Counted from the first letter of the stretch, positions 9,249-18,372 are shown. The stretch: DNA of 64,000 bases from Aquibacillus saliphilus (GCF_020404745.1 NZ_JAIZAP010000006.1:62001-126000), one strand, 5' to 3'. Made by a program: numbers and translations. Notes: generated from the letters alone by a model not told the origin.

Positions 9249-9605
9249 ATGATGACAATTATTAACGAAACTGAAAAAGACTATCGATTTGGTGACAGTG
9301 GACCTAAGTATTTACAAAAAGGACCTAGAATGAATTTTGGTATCGTTGTATTAAAGCCTGGTCAAGATTTTATTGCACACTATCACAATATCATGGAAGA
9401 GAACTTTTATATTTTAGAAGGAGAACTTGAAATCCATATTGATGAAGAAATCTTCTATTGTAAAAAAGGTGACTTTATCCATGTAGAACCTAAGAAAGTT
9501 CACTATTTAATCAATAAAGGTAAAACAGACTTTAAAGCAACTTTCATGCTTTCGCCTTATCAAGAAAAAGATAAAGTGGATGTAGATTATAAACCTTATA
9601 GCTAA
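9249..9605 (+). CDS. Small cupin-domain protein in the lsr locus
   Basis: A 118-residue single cupin barrel. Metal-binding residues of cupin motif 1 are visible as HYHNIMEENFYILEGE (about 45-60, His-x-His then Glu) and of motif 2 as HVEPKKVHYL (about 82-91). AAAGGAGAG precedes tandem ATGs. Being directly downstream of lsrK and before a terminator ties it to AI-2 metabolism. No lsrG (phospho-AI-2 isomerase, ABM fold) is present in the locus, so an isomerase-like replacement role is conceivable. That function is inference; cupins also serve as dioxygenases, epimerases or binding proteins. Confidence 0.8.
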   Translation: MMTIINETEKDYRFGDSGPKYLQKGPRMNFGIVVLKPGQDFIAHYHNIMEENFYILEGELEIHIDEEIFYCKKGDFIHVEPKKVHYLINKGKTDFKATFMLSPYQEKDKVDVDYKPYS

Positions 9606-9611
9606 GTAAAA

Positions 9612-9657
9612 TAAGGACGAATCTTATTTGCCAAGTGGGAAATAAGATTCGTCCTTA
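9612..9657 (+). terminator. Terminator after the lsrR-lsrK-cupin unit
   Basis: Perfect 18-bp stem (9612-9629 with 9640-9657) and a 10-nt loop, 7 bp past the cupin stop. The T-tail is weak but the stem is long. Confidence 0.7.
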
Positions 9658-9840
9658 CCTATTACTCCAGCTCAAATATTATCCTATCATAATAGCTCTC
9701 CCACCCTATTTTCAGAGCAAATACTATTTTATTCTCTTCAAAGCTATGTAGGAAAGATATTATCTACATCCACAATTAAACTATAATTGATAACGCCATT
9801 CTCGATAGCTCTGTTGATATTCCTTAGGTAATGCTATCTT

Positions 9841-10155
9841 TCATTTCGTACCAGTTTCAGTCTCCCCGGGCGAGACTGGTTCAGCCGGCAACAAATCATC
9901 CCTACCATAATAGAACTCCATTTCTTTTAAGTCACTGTAACTACGGTCAAACCAGGGATATTGATACGATTCTTTAATTAAATTAAAGTAAAAGGACTCA
10001 TATTGGAATTCCACGTCACTGTTATTTTCTATGATTATATCAAACGAAACAAACTTCGTCCGTTCTCTTTCATACTTCTGCTTTTTAGTTCAACCTTCTA
10101 CATCTTCACCGAGAAAGGTATCAAACGATTTGGATACAGTTAATTGCACAACATG
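9841..10155 (-). pseudogene. Remnant of a DUF4352-like lipoprotein gene
   Basis: One minus-strand frame reads as the C-terminal half of a secreted beta-sandwich protein: FVSFDIIIENNSD, then a Tyr/Phe-rich stretch, then VSPGETETGT just before the stop at 9841. The pattern of an 'ENN' strand followed by a 'PGE...G' strand resembles DUF4352/telokin-like proteins. An in-frame stop near 10094 separates it from a further matching stretch upstream (SKSFDTFLGEDVEG), and no start is left. Family assignment is tentative; decay is clear. Confidence 0.4.
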
Positions 10156-10495
10156 GTTATACTGGTTTCTACTATGATCATTACATTAACAAAGATGAAT
10201 TTATTATCCTCTGCTATACCAACGTCTAAAAATATATATAAATGGGGTAAATATCCCTTCCATAAGCATTATATCAACCTTGATACAAAGTATGCCTTCA
10301 CATCCATGTTAATGAGGCAGCAATATATATTTAAAACACTTTTAATTTCTATAGTTAGTTTCTTTTACAAAAATATCCTAATATTTTATAAACTAGTCAT
10401 GAAATTTCAAAAATTTAAAATAATTTGAAGGTTATTATAGGTTTTTATAGAAACTACATTAATATACAAATAAACAAAATATGGAGGTAAAATTA
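10156..10495. other. AT-rich non-coding stretch
   Basis: Very AT-rich sequence. A 94-codon open frame (10144-10428, plus) is present but is low complexity, lacks a ribosome binding site and resembles no family, so it is not called a gene. Confidence 0.4.
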
Positions 10496-10612
10496 ATGAC
10501 ATTTACCACATTCAAGCTTAACAAAAGTATTTTAGATCCTATCCACGGACTTATAAGAATGACCGAGGAAGAAATGGACGGCGTGGCGCCTGTCACTTCC
10601 CGGAAGGAATAA
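10496..10612 (+). pseudogene. 5' fragment of an HD-domain phosphohydrolase gene
   Basis: ATGGAGGTAAAATTA precedes an ATG whose product contains LDPIHGLIRMTEEEMDG, the start of HD-superfamily dGTPase/YdhJ-like phosphohydrolases (DPIHG-[LI]-I). After about 29 residues the frame enters a REP-like repeat (10580-10601) and stops at 10612. The ribosome binding site and start survive but the catalytic HD residues are gone, so this is a deletion remnant joined to the repeat. Confidence 0.55.
10580..10601 (+). repeat. REP-like repeat, GGYGCCTGTCACTTCCC subtype
   Basis: GGCGTGGCGCCTGTCACTTC matches the copy at 18169-18190 with one difference. The core GCCTGTCAC recurs across the window (25978-26062, 60160-60247, 18169-18290). 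Confidence 0.6.
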
Positions 10613-11056
10613 TTTGTTAATACAGGATATTAAAAAACCTAACCCACACCTAGATATTTAAATGTACCCCCTATAGAGTAGGCACTTTTAGTATTTTTGT
10701 TTCAACATAATTCTAAAAATATTTTCTATCCTTATGTAGTTTTGTATTCTGAAAAAATCCTAGTTTTTTTAAGGGTGGGGTTGTTTTTAATAGGACCATC
10801 GTGTCTAATACCACCTAATTTTTGTTGAGCATAGTTCGTTGGGTTTATTTTTCATCCAACTAATTTTGATATGTTATAAATTTAGTTAATATAGGAAATA
10901 TTTAAGGGATTTACTATGAGGAATTTTATAGAAAGAGATACATTATATCCACATGTTTAACCACCCGAACTATCTCAAGTGACCGGCACTTTGTTCCTGG
11001 ACAAGGAACCTGCGAACTGTCCCCGATGCCCCCCTTTCAGCTACCTCACAAAAAAA
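10613..11056. other. Intergenic stretch with no recognisable gene
   Basis: No supported coding frame. A short GTTCC-N7-GGAAC hairpin in a GC-richer patch (about 10993-11030, containing CTGTCCCC) looks like another REP-type element; nothing else is identifiable. Confidence 0.35.
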
Positions 11057-11082
11057 GACGGCCCCGCTCATGCAGGACCCAT
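11057..11082 (-). terminator. Terminator of the GH2/ABC operon
   Basis: On the minus strand GGTCCTGC-ATGA-GCGGGGCC (two G-U pairs) is followed by GTC and seven T residues, 24 bp beyond the GH2 stop. Good intrinsic terminator. Confidence 0.7.
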
Positions 11083-11105
11083 CCTTTGATCGATTCACTA
11101 TTTGA

Positions 11106-13865
11106 TTAGTTATACTGTTTGCAAGAATCAGTTTCAGCTAGCGTCGCTTGTTTATTAGCTCGCTCGATAAAATTATTCACTAATTGAGTGGCTATTGGAT
11201 GCTTCGTATAAGTATCTATTAACTTCCAGGTTGTAACGGTTAAGGATCCTTTTGCATTTGATTGAACCAAAGTAGACCCTCCCACTTGTCCTGCCCAACC
11301 CTGAAAATATCCTGAAACAATCTGACTTGTTTCAGGAATGGTATCATTACCAAACATATAAACCACACGGCCAACCGTACCACCCATTTTATTGTAGTCA
11401 CTGAACGGAACCACATAATCTGGATATAAGTTCTCGAATTCCCAACCCATTTCCTTATTCAAAGGTACTCCAGAAAAATAGGAAGTATCGACATAATTTA
11501 AGGAGGAGGTGCGATCCCAACTTTCGCCTTGATCAAGTTCTCTAAAAGTGAATTGTCCCTTTTCAACTAACTTATCTCCTTCTTCAGCAAGGAACAACAC
11601 GTGACCTCCCGTCCGGTAGTACTCTACTATTGAAGTATTCAACGTATTTGTAACAACAACCTCAGCTTCAGTAAGTTTATCTGTAAGATTATATCCACTA
11701 TTCTTTAAATTTGCTTTAAACTCGCTATTCATTGGACCAGCATATACTTTTATTGGAGTAACTTCTTTTCGTGGAGATATTGTCATTTCCACTTCGTTCC
11801 TTGCCGCAATCTCATCGTTAAGAACTAGTCTCATTTCTAGTTTATAAAAGGATGAATCGTCCACATTAGGCACCACGAAACGAATTGCTTCTGGTAATTT
11901 CACATGAAGCTTATCTCCTTCATCTATGTTGATACTTCCTGAAATATCTGTATTTGAAATCTTCCATTCCAATGTTCCATAAAGCCGTTTCATGTCATGA
12001 TTCGAAATGATTACATCCCACGCTTGCTCTTCACCACACCACATATTATGTTTAGTAGGGTCAGCCATTACAACTAAATCACCATTAAAGATGAAAGCAT
12101 GTTCAAAACCCGCTTTCACGTCTCTTGTATAATCGAGCCAACCATTTGTTTCCCATTCAATATCTGTAAATTCCGTGACAACATATCCATTTATCTCAGG
12201 TTTTTTACGCATCTCTTCAATTAAGGATTGACATGCACGGAACATTCGCTTTTGCGAGTGTTCTGATAAATTTTCTATGTCATGAAAAACTGTATCTAAC
12301 TGGTATTTCTTAAAGTTCTCAAATATAGTTAATGGCTTTTTAAAATCTTCTTTATGCGTATCATCTCCAAGGTTTTCAAACCAAGAAGGATATCCTTCAA
12401 AATAATCGACTAATTTCTGTACACTCGGAAGTCCCCAAACACCAAATTCAGAGACAATAATTGGCTCATCATTAGGCTGATATCCTTCAACATAATTTTT
12501 TTCAGGGGTATCTATCATATAGTTACTCAGCTCATTCTTCCATTCATTTACCTGTTCAGGTAATGAAAAGTAACTATGATAGTCGTTAATATCCGTTTTC
12601 ACATGCGTCCAACCTGAATTGTCACAAATCAATCGAGTTGAATCCAATGTTTTTACTGAATCGTACATCTCTTTCACATGTTTTTGCTTTTCTAAATCGT
12701 TTGCTAAATCCCATTCCAAACCCCATTCTTCATTATATAAGGACCAAATAATAATAGATGGGTGGTTATAATCACGACGGATCATCGCTAGTAATTCGCT
12801 ATAAAATCTACGATTACTTTGGTGAGACCATTTCACAACGTTTGGTGGCTCCTGCCAAATCAACATCCCCATACGATCCGCCCAATAAAGGTAGCGAGGA
12901 ATTTCTACTTTAATGTGTTTTCGTAATAAGTTAAATCCCATTTTCTTAGCTGCATTTATTTCATCCCTTATCCATTGGTCGGAAGGGGCATAATACAATG
13001 TATCGGGATAAAAAGCCTGATCTAAGGCACCACGAACATAAAGCGGCTTATCATTTAGCTGAATTTTTCCCTCATCAAACGTAACTTTTCGCATACCGAA
13101 ATACGTTTTGTAGGAATCGATTATTTCATCTCCATTTTTTATCGTAACCTGAAGATCATATAAATGTGGACTGTCCGGCGACCATAGTCTCATATCAGTA
13201 ATTGGTAGTGTACTTTGAACACATTCTGAAACCAAAGCATGGTGCACTCCATTGATCTTCTGGCTATCTAAATGATTTGAAATAACATATTCAACTTTTA
13301 GTTGATCACGCCACTCACCAGCAATAAGCACTTTCGCATCTACTGCCTTTTCATCAATATTTGGTTCAATATGTACATGATCAATATAGCATTCAGAACG
13401 ATATTCCAAATAAACATCCTGCCAAATCCCACTAACTCTTGTGTACCAGCTGCCCTGTTTTCCAATCGGAATCTCCGCATTATCTTTTGGATCATAGACA
13501 CGGACACTTAACCGATTTAGTTTACCTTTAATTGATTGGTTCGTAATATCAAATTCAAATGGTGTAAATCCTCCTTCATGATCACCGATATATTCTCCGT
13601 TAATCCATACAGAGGCATGAAAATCGACAGCACCAAAATAAAGGATGGCTCTTTTATCCGATGGAAGTTCATCAACTGTGAAGAACCTTTCATACCATGC
13701 AACACCACAGTAATGAATGAATTCTTCTTCTTTTTGCCAAATATGAGGAACTTCTACTTCAATGGATTCTTGCAATCCATTTGTAAACCAGCAATATTTT
13801 TCACCAATATCTTTCCGGTCCGTTTGAAATTTCCATGTTCCATTTAAATTTTGTTTCTTTCTCAT
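11106..13865 (-). CDS. Glycoside hydrolase family 2 enzyme
   Basis: The 919-residue protein has GH2 architecture: jelly-roll sugar-binding domain (about 5-155), Ig-like domain (about 165-260), TIM barrel (about 265-600), then an unusual 300-residue C-terminal region. Catalytic acid/base is Glu379 in WSLYNEEWG; the nucleophile is Glu473 in IIVSEFGVWG. No signal peptide, so it acts in the cytoplasm on imported oligosaccharides. GH2 includes beta-galactosidases, glucuronidases and mannosidases; the substrate cannot be told from sequence. GGAGGG lies 6 nt before ATG, 13 bp after the upstream permease gene, and it ends the ABC operon. Confidence 0.9.
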   Translation of the reverse strand: MRKKQNLNGTWKFQTDRKDIGEKYCWFTNGLQESIEVEVPHIWQKEEEFIHYCGVAWYERFFTVDELPSDKRAILYFGAVDFHASVWINGEYIGDHEGGFTPFEFDITNQSIKGKLNRLSVRVYDPKDNAEIPIGKQGSWYTRVSGIWQDVYLEYRSECYIDHVHIEPNIDEKAVDAKVLIAGEWRDQLKVEYVISNHLDSQKINGVHHALVSECVQSTLPITDMRLWSPDSPHLYDLQVTIKNGDEIIDSYKTYFGMRKVTFDEGKIQLNDKPLYVRGALDQAFYPDTLYYAPSDQWIRDEINAAKKMGFNLLRKHIKVEIPRYLYWADRMGMLIWQEPPNVVKWSHQSNRRFYSELLAMIRRDYNHPSIIIWSLYNEEWGLEWDLANDLEKQKHVKEMYDSVKTLDSTRLICDNSGWTHVKTDINDYHSYFSLPEQVNEWKNELSNYMIDTPEKNYVEGYQPNDEPIIVSEFGVWGLPSVQKLVDYFEGYPSWFENLGDDTHKEDFKKPLTIFENFKKYQLDTVFHDIENLSEHSQKRMFRACQSLIEEMRKKPEINGYVVTEFTDIEWETNGWLDYTRDVKAGFEHAFIFNGDLVVMADPTKHNMWCGEEQAWDVIISNHDMKRLYGTLEWKISNTDISGSINIDEGDKLHVKLPEAIRFVVPNVDDSSFYKLEMRLVLNDEIAARNEVEMTISPRKEVTPIKVYAGPMNSEFKANLKNSGYNLTDKLTEAEVVVTNTLNTSIVEYYRTGGHVLFLAEEGDKLVEKGQFTFRELDQGESWDRTSSLNYVDTSYFSGVPLNKEMGWEFENLYPDYVVPFSDYNKMGGTVGRVVYMFGNDTIPETSQIVSGYFQGWAGQVGGSTLVQSNAKGSLTVTTWKLIDTYTKHPIATQLVNNFIERANKQATLAETDSCKQYN

Positions 13866-13878
13866 ACAATTCCCTCCA

Positions 13879-14715
13879 CTATTTTATGCCAGTCATAGAG
13901 ATACCTTTTATAATATGTTTTTGGAATATTAAAAACACGATCAATGCAGGTACACTTGCAATTACATTCGAAGCCATTGGTACTGCTAAATCCGTTGCAA
14001 AGTTACTTTGAAATGTTGGAATCCCAACAGGTAACGTCATCATACTAGTTTCTTGGGCAACCAATAATGGCCATAATAAGTTGTTCCATGATTGAATAAA
14101 CACAAAAATACTAACGGCTGCCATCGAGCTTTTAGAAAGCGGAAGAATAATCTTCAACCATGTAATAAATGGACCTGCACCGTCAATTTTTGCTGCTTCC
14201 AACAATTCTGTAGGAAGTTGATCAATAAATTGTTTAAGTATTAAAAAGGCAAGTGGCAACATCATCCCTGGCCAGATTAGGGCATGAAATGTATTTACCC
14301 AATTTAGACTAACCATCATATTAAATAAAGGAACGACAATAGATTCCATAGGAACCATTAACCCTGCTAAAATAAGAACAAAAATAAGTCTTTTCCCTTT
14401 AAAATCGAGTCGAGAAACGGCAAATGCTGCCCAGGAACTTACAAAAACAGTAATAACTGTTTGAATTACTCCAACAACTACACTGTTAAATGTCCAGCGC
14501 CACATCATTGCTGTTCCATCTGGTTTCAAAACCTCTTTAAAACTTTCTAATGTATAAGGTGGACTTAGTAGTTCTCCTATTACAGTTACAGTTGAACCTG
14601 GCAACTTAAATGATGATATAATCATCCATAATAATGGAATAAACATTATAATCGCTAAAAAGTATGCGAAAAAATAGACCCAAAACTTTCCGGTTAGTTT
14701 TCTCTTACTATTCAT
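13879..14715 (-). CDS. Carbohydrate ABC transporter permease, MalG type (CUT1)
   Basis: A 278-residue permease with about six membrane spans and the EAA loop ELLEAAKIDGAGPFITWLKIILPL (about 180-205), the contact site for the ATPase. The start at 14715 is chosen over an upstream GTG because GGAGGTG lies 5 nt before this ATG. It is followed by the GH2 gene and preceded by the MalF-type permease, with only 26 bp between. No ATPase gene is in the cluster; a shared MsmX-type ATPase elsewhere would be expected, as known for Bacillus CUT1 systems. Confidence 0.88.
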   Translation of the reverse strand: MNSKRKLTGKFWVYFFAYFLAIIMFIPLLWMIISSFKLPGSTVTVIGELLSPPYTLESFKEVLKPDGTAMMWRWTFNSVVVGVIQTVITVFVSSWAAFAVSRLDFKGKRLIFVLILAGLMVPMESIVVPLFNMMVSLNWVNTFHALIWPGMMLPLAFLILKQFIDQLPTELLEAAKIDGAGPFITWLKIILPLSKSSMAAVSIFVFIQSWNNLLWPLLVAQETSMMTLPVGIPTFQSNFATDLAVPMASNVIASVPALIVFLIFQKHIIKGISMTGIK

Positions 14716-14741
14716 TTTTCCACCTCCTGCAAATTCTAAGA

Positions 14742-15680
14742 TCACTTTTTAGTCTTTGTCACTTTATATTGAATTAAGGAAATTAATAAAACAGCAATAA
14801 ACAGAACAAAGGAAACCGCTGACGCATATCCCATTTCCCATTGTCTGAATGCAATTTGATAAACGTAGTGGACTAGTGGTGTTGTCGATATACCTGGTCC
14901 GCCGTTGGTAATGAGAAAAGTTTGCCCAAACAATTTAAACGAAGCAATTGTTTGTAATAAAATAACCATTGCTGTTACACCTTTTAAAGAAGGCAAGGTG
15001 ATGTACCAAAATTTCTTCCAACTACTTGCCCCATCAATATCCGCCGCTTCATACAGATCATCTGGAATTTCCTGCAGGCCCGCTAAGAACAAAATCATAT
15101 TAAAACCAGCGGTCCACCACAGGGTAGCAATAAGGATCGAAAGCCAACCCATTTCCCAACTACCAAACCATTGAATCTCAGTTGTGATCCCAACCATCTT
15201 CAAGGTCTCTGATAATAAACCTGTTCGAGATTGTAGAATGAAAACCCAAATACTACCCATTACAGAAATCGAGAGCATATAAGGCATAAAATAAATACTT
15301 CGAAGAATAGTCGTACCCTTCAACTTCATATTAACGAACAAGGCCATCAACAAACCCAAAACAACAATTGTAGGTGTTGAAATCAATACAAAATACAGGG
15401 TATTTCCAAATGAAACCCAAAACTTTGAATCTTGAGCCATATAAATATAGTTCTCAAATCCAGCAAAGGTTTGTTCTACACCATAGGAACCGGTATAAAA
15501 GCTAGATATAAATCCTTGAACAATCGGATAAACCCAAAACCACAGATATAACACCATGAACGGAGCAAGAAATACCAGTGCATAAACATAGTTTTTCATT
15601 CTCTCTCTCTTAGATGCTAAATTTATATTCTTTTTAATGTCTTTATTTAGATCCTTTTTTACAACTGTATCACTTTGCAT
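14742..15680 (-). CDS. Carbohydrate ABC transporter permease, MalF type (CUT1)
   Basis: 312 residues, with a cytoplasmic basic N-terminus (about 1-28), six membrane spans and the EAA motif LYEAADIDGASSWKKFWYI (about 205-225). It forms the channel with the MalG-type partner encoded next. AAGGGAGTG is upstream of the ATG. Together with the SBP gene 73 bp upstream it makes one import system for an oligosaccharide of unknown identity. Confidence 0.88.
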   Translation of the reverse strand: MQSDTVVKKDLNKDIKKNINLASKRERMKNYVYALVFLAPFMVLYLWFWVYPIVQGFISSFYTGSYGVEQTFAGFENYIYMAQDSKFWVSFGNTLYFVLISTPTIVVLGLLMALFVNMKLKGTTILRSIYFMPYMLSISVMGSIWVFILQSRTGLLSETLKMVGITTEIQWFGSWEMGWLSILIATLWWTAGFNMILFLAGLQEIPDDLYEAADIDGASSWKKFWYITLPSLKGVTAMVILLQTIASFKLFGQTFLITNGGPGISTTPLVHYVYQIAFRQWEMGYASAVSFVLFIAVLLISLIQYKVTKTKK

Positions 15681-15753
15681 AAACTTGGCTCACTCCCTTA
15701 AAAATAAGAAGTGAGATGATAGACACACACCCCACTTCCTATTTAGTTATCAC

Positions 15754-17046
15754 CTATTTATTTAAAAGCTCTTCCACCTTTCCTTGTGCTTCTTTAATTC
15801 CATCTTCCACAGAAATTTGTCCATAATTGATTTTGACAAGCGATTCGAGAATAGCATCATTAATCGCCCCTAATTTATCCGATTGAGGCATATATTTTAC
15901 ATCTTCCATAACAGCTGCATACTCAGAACGATATGGCATCGATTGATAGACATCCGATTCTATAACAGAAGTTTTTGCAGGAACATGACCTGCTTCTGCC
16001 CACATATGTCCATTCTCTGTTAACCAATCAGCAAATTTAACTGCTGCAATTTGTTTTTCTTTATCATCCTGATTAGGAACAACTAACGTATGTGAATCTC
16101 CCCAAGCAGCAGGCTGATCATAAAGTTGTGGGAATGGAACCGCTGCAAAATCTAGAGATTCTTCTGTTTCAAAATTTCCAGTTGCCCATACCCCAGAGAA
16201 CGTTATTGCTGCATCTTGAGTTTTAAAGATATCATAGCTGTTATCGCCAATATCTTCTGGCATTAGATCTTCTTCCAACCACGTTTTCATTAAATTCATA
16301 GCTTCCTTACTTTCAGGAGTATCTATATTCACTTGCCCATCTTCTATATAATTTGTACCTTGTTGATTTATAAGCGCATCCCATATCCAGAACGTAAAGA
16401 CATTGTTACTTCCAATGACTAACGGAGACACATCCGAAGGTAATTCTTGCTTCAATGTCCTAAGTACCTCTGTAAACCCTTCTACTCCTTGTTCCATTTT
16501 AATTGAACCGTCTTCGTTTAATAGACCAGCATCACCTAAATACTTTTTGTTATAGAACATAATAACCGCATGGGTATCGAGTGGTACCGCATAATGGTTC
16601 CCATCCTTCATGATTGCATTCACTTGATTTTCTGAAAAATCGGACCAATCAAGACCAGCTTCACTAGCCAACTCATCTAAAGGTGCTAATTTGTCCGTTG
16701 GAAGCAGTTCACCTAAATGAGAAACATGAGATACTGCAACATCTGGCGCTGTATTAGATACAAGTGCTGTCTTAAATTTCGTGTAGTAATCATCCCAATT
16801 GTTATTCATAAACTCTACTTTAATATCGCTTTGAGACTTATTAAACTCACTAACCATATCTTCCATAAATTCACCATCCGAACCACTGAATGGAACCCAA
16901 TAAGAAAGCTCTATGACATCATTGCCATTGCCTTCTGCTTCACCTCCACCATCAGATGATGTGTTATTCCCTTCCCCCGATGAACAACCTACCATAAATA
17001 AAACAAGTACGAAAAAAACAATTGAAACCCTTTTCATTTTAAACAT
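15754..17046 (-). CDS. Extracellular sugar-binding lipoprotein (SBP family 1)
   Basis: About 430 residues with a lipoprotein signal ending VGCSSG (Cys at about residue 21), a short Gly/Asn-rich linker and a family 1 solute-binding fold. SYWVPFSGSDGEFMEDMV and FKTALVSNTAPDV are typical N-lobe elements of CUT1 binding proteins. Start is ATG 17046, 8 nt after GGGGG; a TTG two codons earlier is too close. First gene of the SBP-permease-permease-GH2 operon, with a promoter at 17076-17105. Confidence 0.88.
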   Translation of the reverse strand: MFKMKRVSIVFFVLVLFMVGCSSGEGNNTSSDGGGEAEGNGNDVIELSYWVPFSGSDGEFMEDMVSEFNKSQSDIKVEFMNNNWDDYYTKFKTALVSNTAPDVAVSHVSHLGELLPTDKLAPLDELASEAGLDWSDFSENQVNAIMKDGNHYAVPLDTHAVIMFYNKKYLGDAGLLNEDGSIKMEQGVEGFTEVLRTLKQELPSDVSPLVIGSNNVFTFWIWDALINQQGTNYIEDGQVNIDTPESKEAMNLMKTWLEEDLMPEDIGDNSYDIFKTQDAAITFSGVWATGNFETEESLDFAAVPFPQLYDQPAAWGDSHTLVVPNQDDKEKQIAAVKFADWLTENGHMWAEAGHVPAKTSVIESDVYQSMPYRSEYAAVMEDVKYMPQSDKLGAINDAILESLVKINYGQISVEDGIKEAQGKVEELLNK

Positions 17047-17075
17047 TAACAAATCCCCCTTTCAAATTTAAAAAA

Positions 17076-17105
17076 ATTATAACATAGGTTTTTATTTTAT
17101 TTCAA
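17076..17105 (-). promoter_or_regulatory. Promoter of the SBP/ABC/GH2 operon
   Basis: TTGAAA (17100-17105), 18-nt spacer and TATAAT (17076-17081) on the minus strand. The adjacent ArsR-type regulator gene lies just upstream on the same strand and is the obvious candidate controller; its operator was not identified. Confidence 0.65.
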
Positions 17106-17153
17106 CATTTATTATAATAAAAGATAAATATGTGTAATAAAAATTTTTTAGAA

Positions 17154-17180
17154 CAAAAAAAGCTCATTTAACAATGAGCT
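17154..17180 (-). terminator. Terminator of the ArsR-type regulator gene
   Basis: AGCTCATT-N4-AATGAGCT stem (17161-17180) followed on the minus strand by seven T residues, 17 bp past the regulator stop. Confidence 0.75.
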
Positions 17181-17196
17181 AATTTTATCAAATTTC

Positions 17197-18108
17197 CTAT
17201 TCATAACGTAAATTCATAATAATACCTTGTTTATAGTTACCAAACTCCCTACCAAACAAATTGACCCCGCCAACATTTAAGGCATCTTCTTTAACCCCAA
17301 TTCTTAGTGATATAAACGGGTTATCATTCAACTTTAAATCTTCAATTCGAACATCAAAAATTTTCACACCATCGAGAAAAGTTCCATCTTTGTTTACCTT
17401 CCAGTTCTTTAATAAACCATATTGCGTGAAATGAATTCCCCACCATTTAGGGGTATTAAAACCTCTTTGCCCTCCAAAATCCCCGGGCGAGGTCCAGGTA
17501 CCTACTTCTATATCGTTAACCCAAAATGTTATATCTGATGGCCAATCAAGTTTATGATAAGGAGCCTCTGAACAAATCTCCACACTAAATTCAACTTCCG
17601 TTGGTTGCGCCCCATACGGAACACGATTAGGGTATCGATACTCCACATAACCAGCTTTAAAGTAGAGCAACTGAGCCAATCTACGACTAGTTTCATAGAA
17701 CGAACGCGGATCATCTTGCATGCCGATATAATCGTCTGTACCAACCAAGCCACAACTAGGCTCAGTCTTACAAACTATATATTCTCCAACAGGCATGTCT
17801 ATCCTAATATTATTCTTTTCTAACTCATTATCTTCTTCAAACAAATCAATAATTATACGATCAAAATTTTTAGAATTTACCTTCTTAGTCCCTCTTCCAG
17901 GAACTAATTCACTAATGATCAAATCCATTTCTTCTAGCTTTTTAACATTAACAGCCGTTGTCGAAAATGGAATTCCCAACTTCTTTGACAAGTCATTGAC
18001 ATTATGAGGACCTCTACTTAGTAGTTTAAGAATATTTATACGATGCTCATTAGAAATTGCTTTACAAACTTCTAATGCATTATCCATTGTTAAATGTAAA
18101 TCCTTCAT
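17197..18108 (-). CDS. ArsR-type regulator with large C-terminal domain
   Basis: 303 residues. The first about 90 form a winged helix of the ArsR/SmtB type (AISNEHRINILKLL, then NVNDLSKKLGIPFSTTAVNVKKLEE). The remaining 200 residues are unlike metal-sensing ArsR proteins: aromatic-rich and beta-predicted (EVEFSVEICSEAPYH, DITFWVNDIEVGTW, KWWGIHFTQYG), reminiscent of a carbohydrate-binding beta sandwich. It lies upstream of the ABC/GH2 operon, so a sugar-responsive regulator is inferred. Start ATG 18108 follows GAGGTGACCCTT. No ArsR metal-site cysteines are evident in the HTH part. Confidence 0.75.
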   Translation of the reverse strand: MKDLHLTMDNALEVCKAISNEHRINILKLLSRGPHNVNDLSKKLGIPFSTTAVNVKKLEEMDLIISELVPGRGTKKVNSKNFDRIIIDLFEEDNELEKNNIRIDMPVGEYIVCKTEPSCGLVGTDDYIGMQDDPRSFYETSRRLAQLLYFKAGYVEYRYPNRVPYGAQPTEVEFSVEICSEAPYHKLDWPSDITFWVNDIEVGTWTSPGDFGGQRGFNTPKWWGIHFTQYGLLKNWKVNKDGTFLDGVKIFDVRIEDLKLNDNPFISLRIGVKEDALNVGGVNLFGREFGNYKQGIIMNLRYE

Positions 18109-18168
18109 AAGGGTCACCTCTTTTTTATTACAACTTTTGTTGTTATTTTATATTTAATATACCATTAC

Positions 18169-18290
18169 GGCGTGGTGCCTGTCACTTCCCGTATTTTGTC
18201 GAATACAATAGATTAAAAAGAACTAAGTGCTATCATACAATCTGTATCACAGCATGAGAGTTTAAACCCAGGGAGTGACAGGCAATGGAG
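18169..18290. repeat. Inverted pair of REP-like repeats
   Basis: Left arm GGCGTGGTGCCTGTCACTTC begins at 18169; the right part GGGAGTGACAGGCA (18271-18284) is its reverse complement core. The pair brackets about 80 nt, the arrangement of a BIME/REP doublet. The left arm matches 10580-10601. Confidence 0.6.
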
Positions 18291-18303
18291 GGCCCTAGTC
18301 GAT

Positions 18304-18337
18304 TGCGAAAAAACGTGCTATCCCACAGATAGCACGC
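18304..18337 (-). terminator. Terminator of the sucrose operon
   Basis: On the minus strand CGTGCTAT-N7-ATAGCACG is followed by six T residues, 36 bp past the GH32 stop. Confidence 0.85.
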
Positions 18338-18372
18338 CTCTCCCAAACTAATCAAACGTTTGTACTACTTAT

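Noticed and set aside
10144-10428. 94-codon open frame on the plus strand
   Set aside because: Low-complexity Ile/Lys/Tyr-rich translation of AT-rich DNA, no ribosome binding site, no family resemblance.
18353-18362. CAAACGTTTG palindrome near the scrB stop
   Set aside because: Ten bases only, between a terminator and a stop codon; no regulatory logic.
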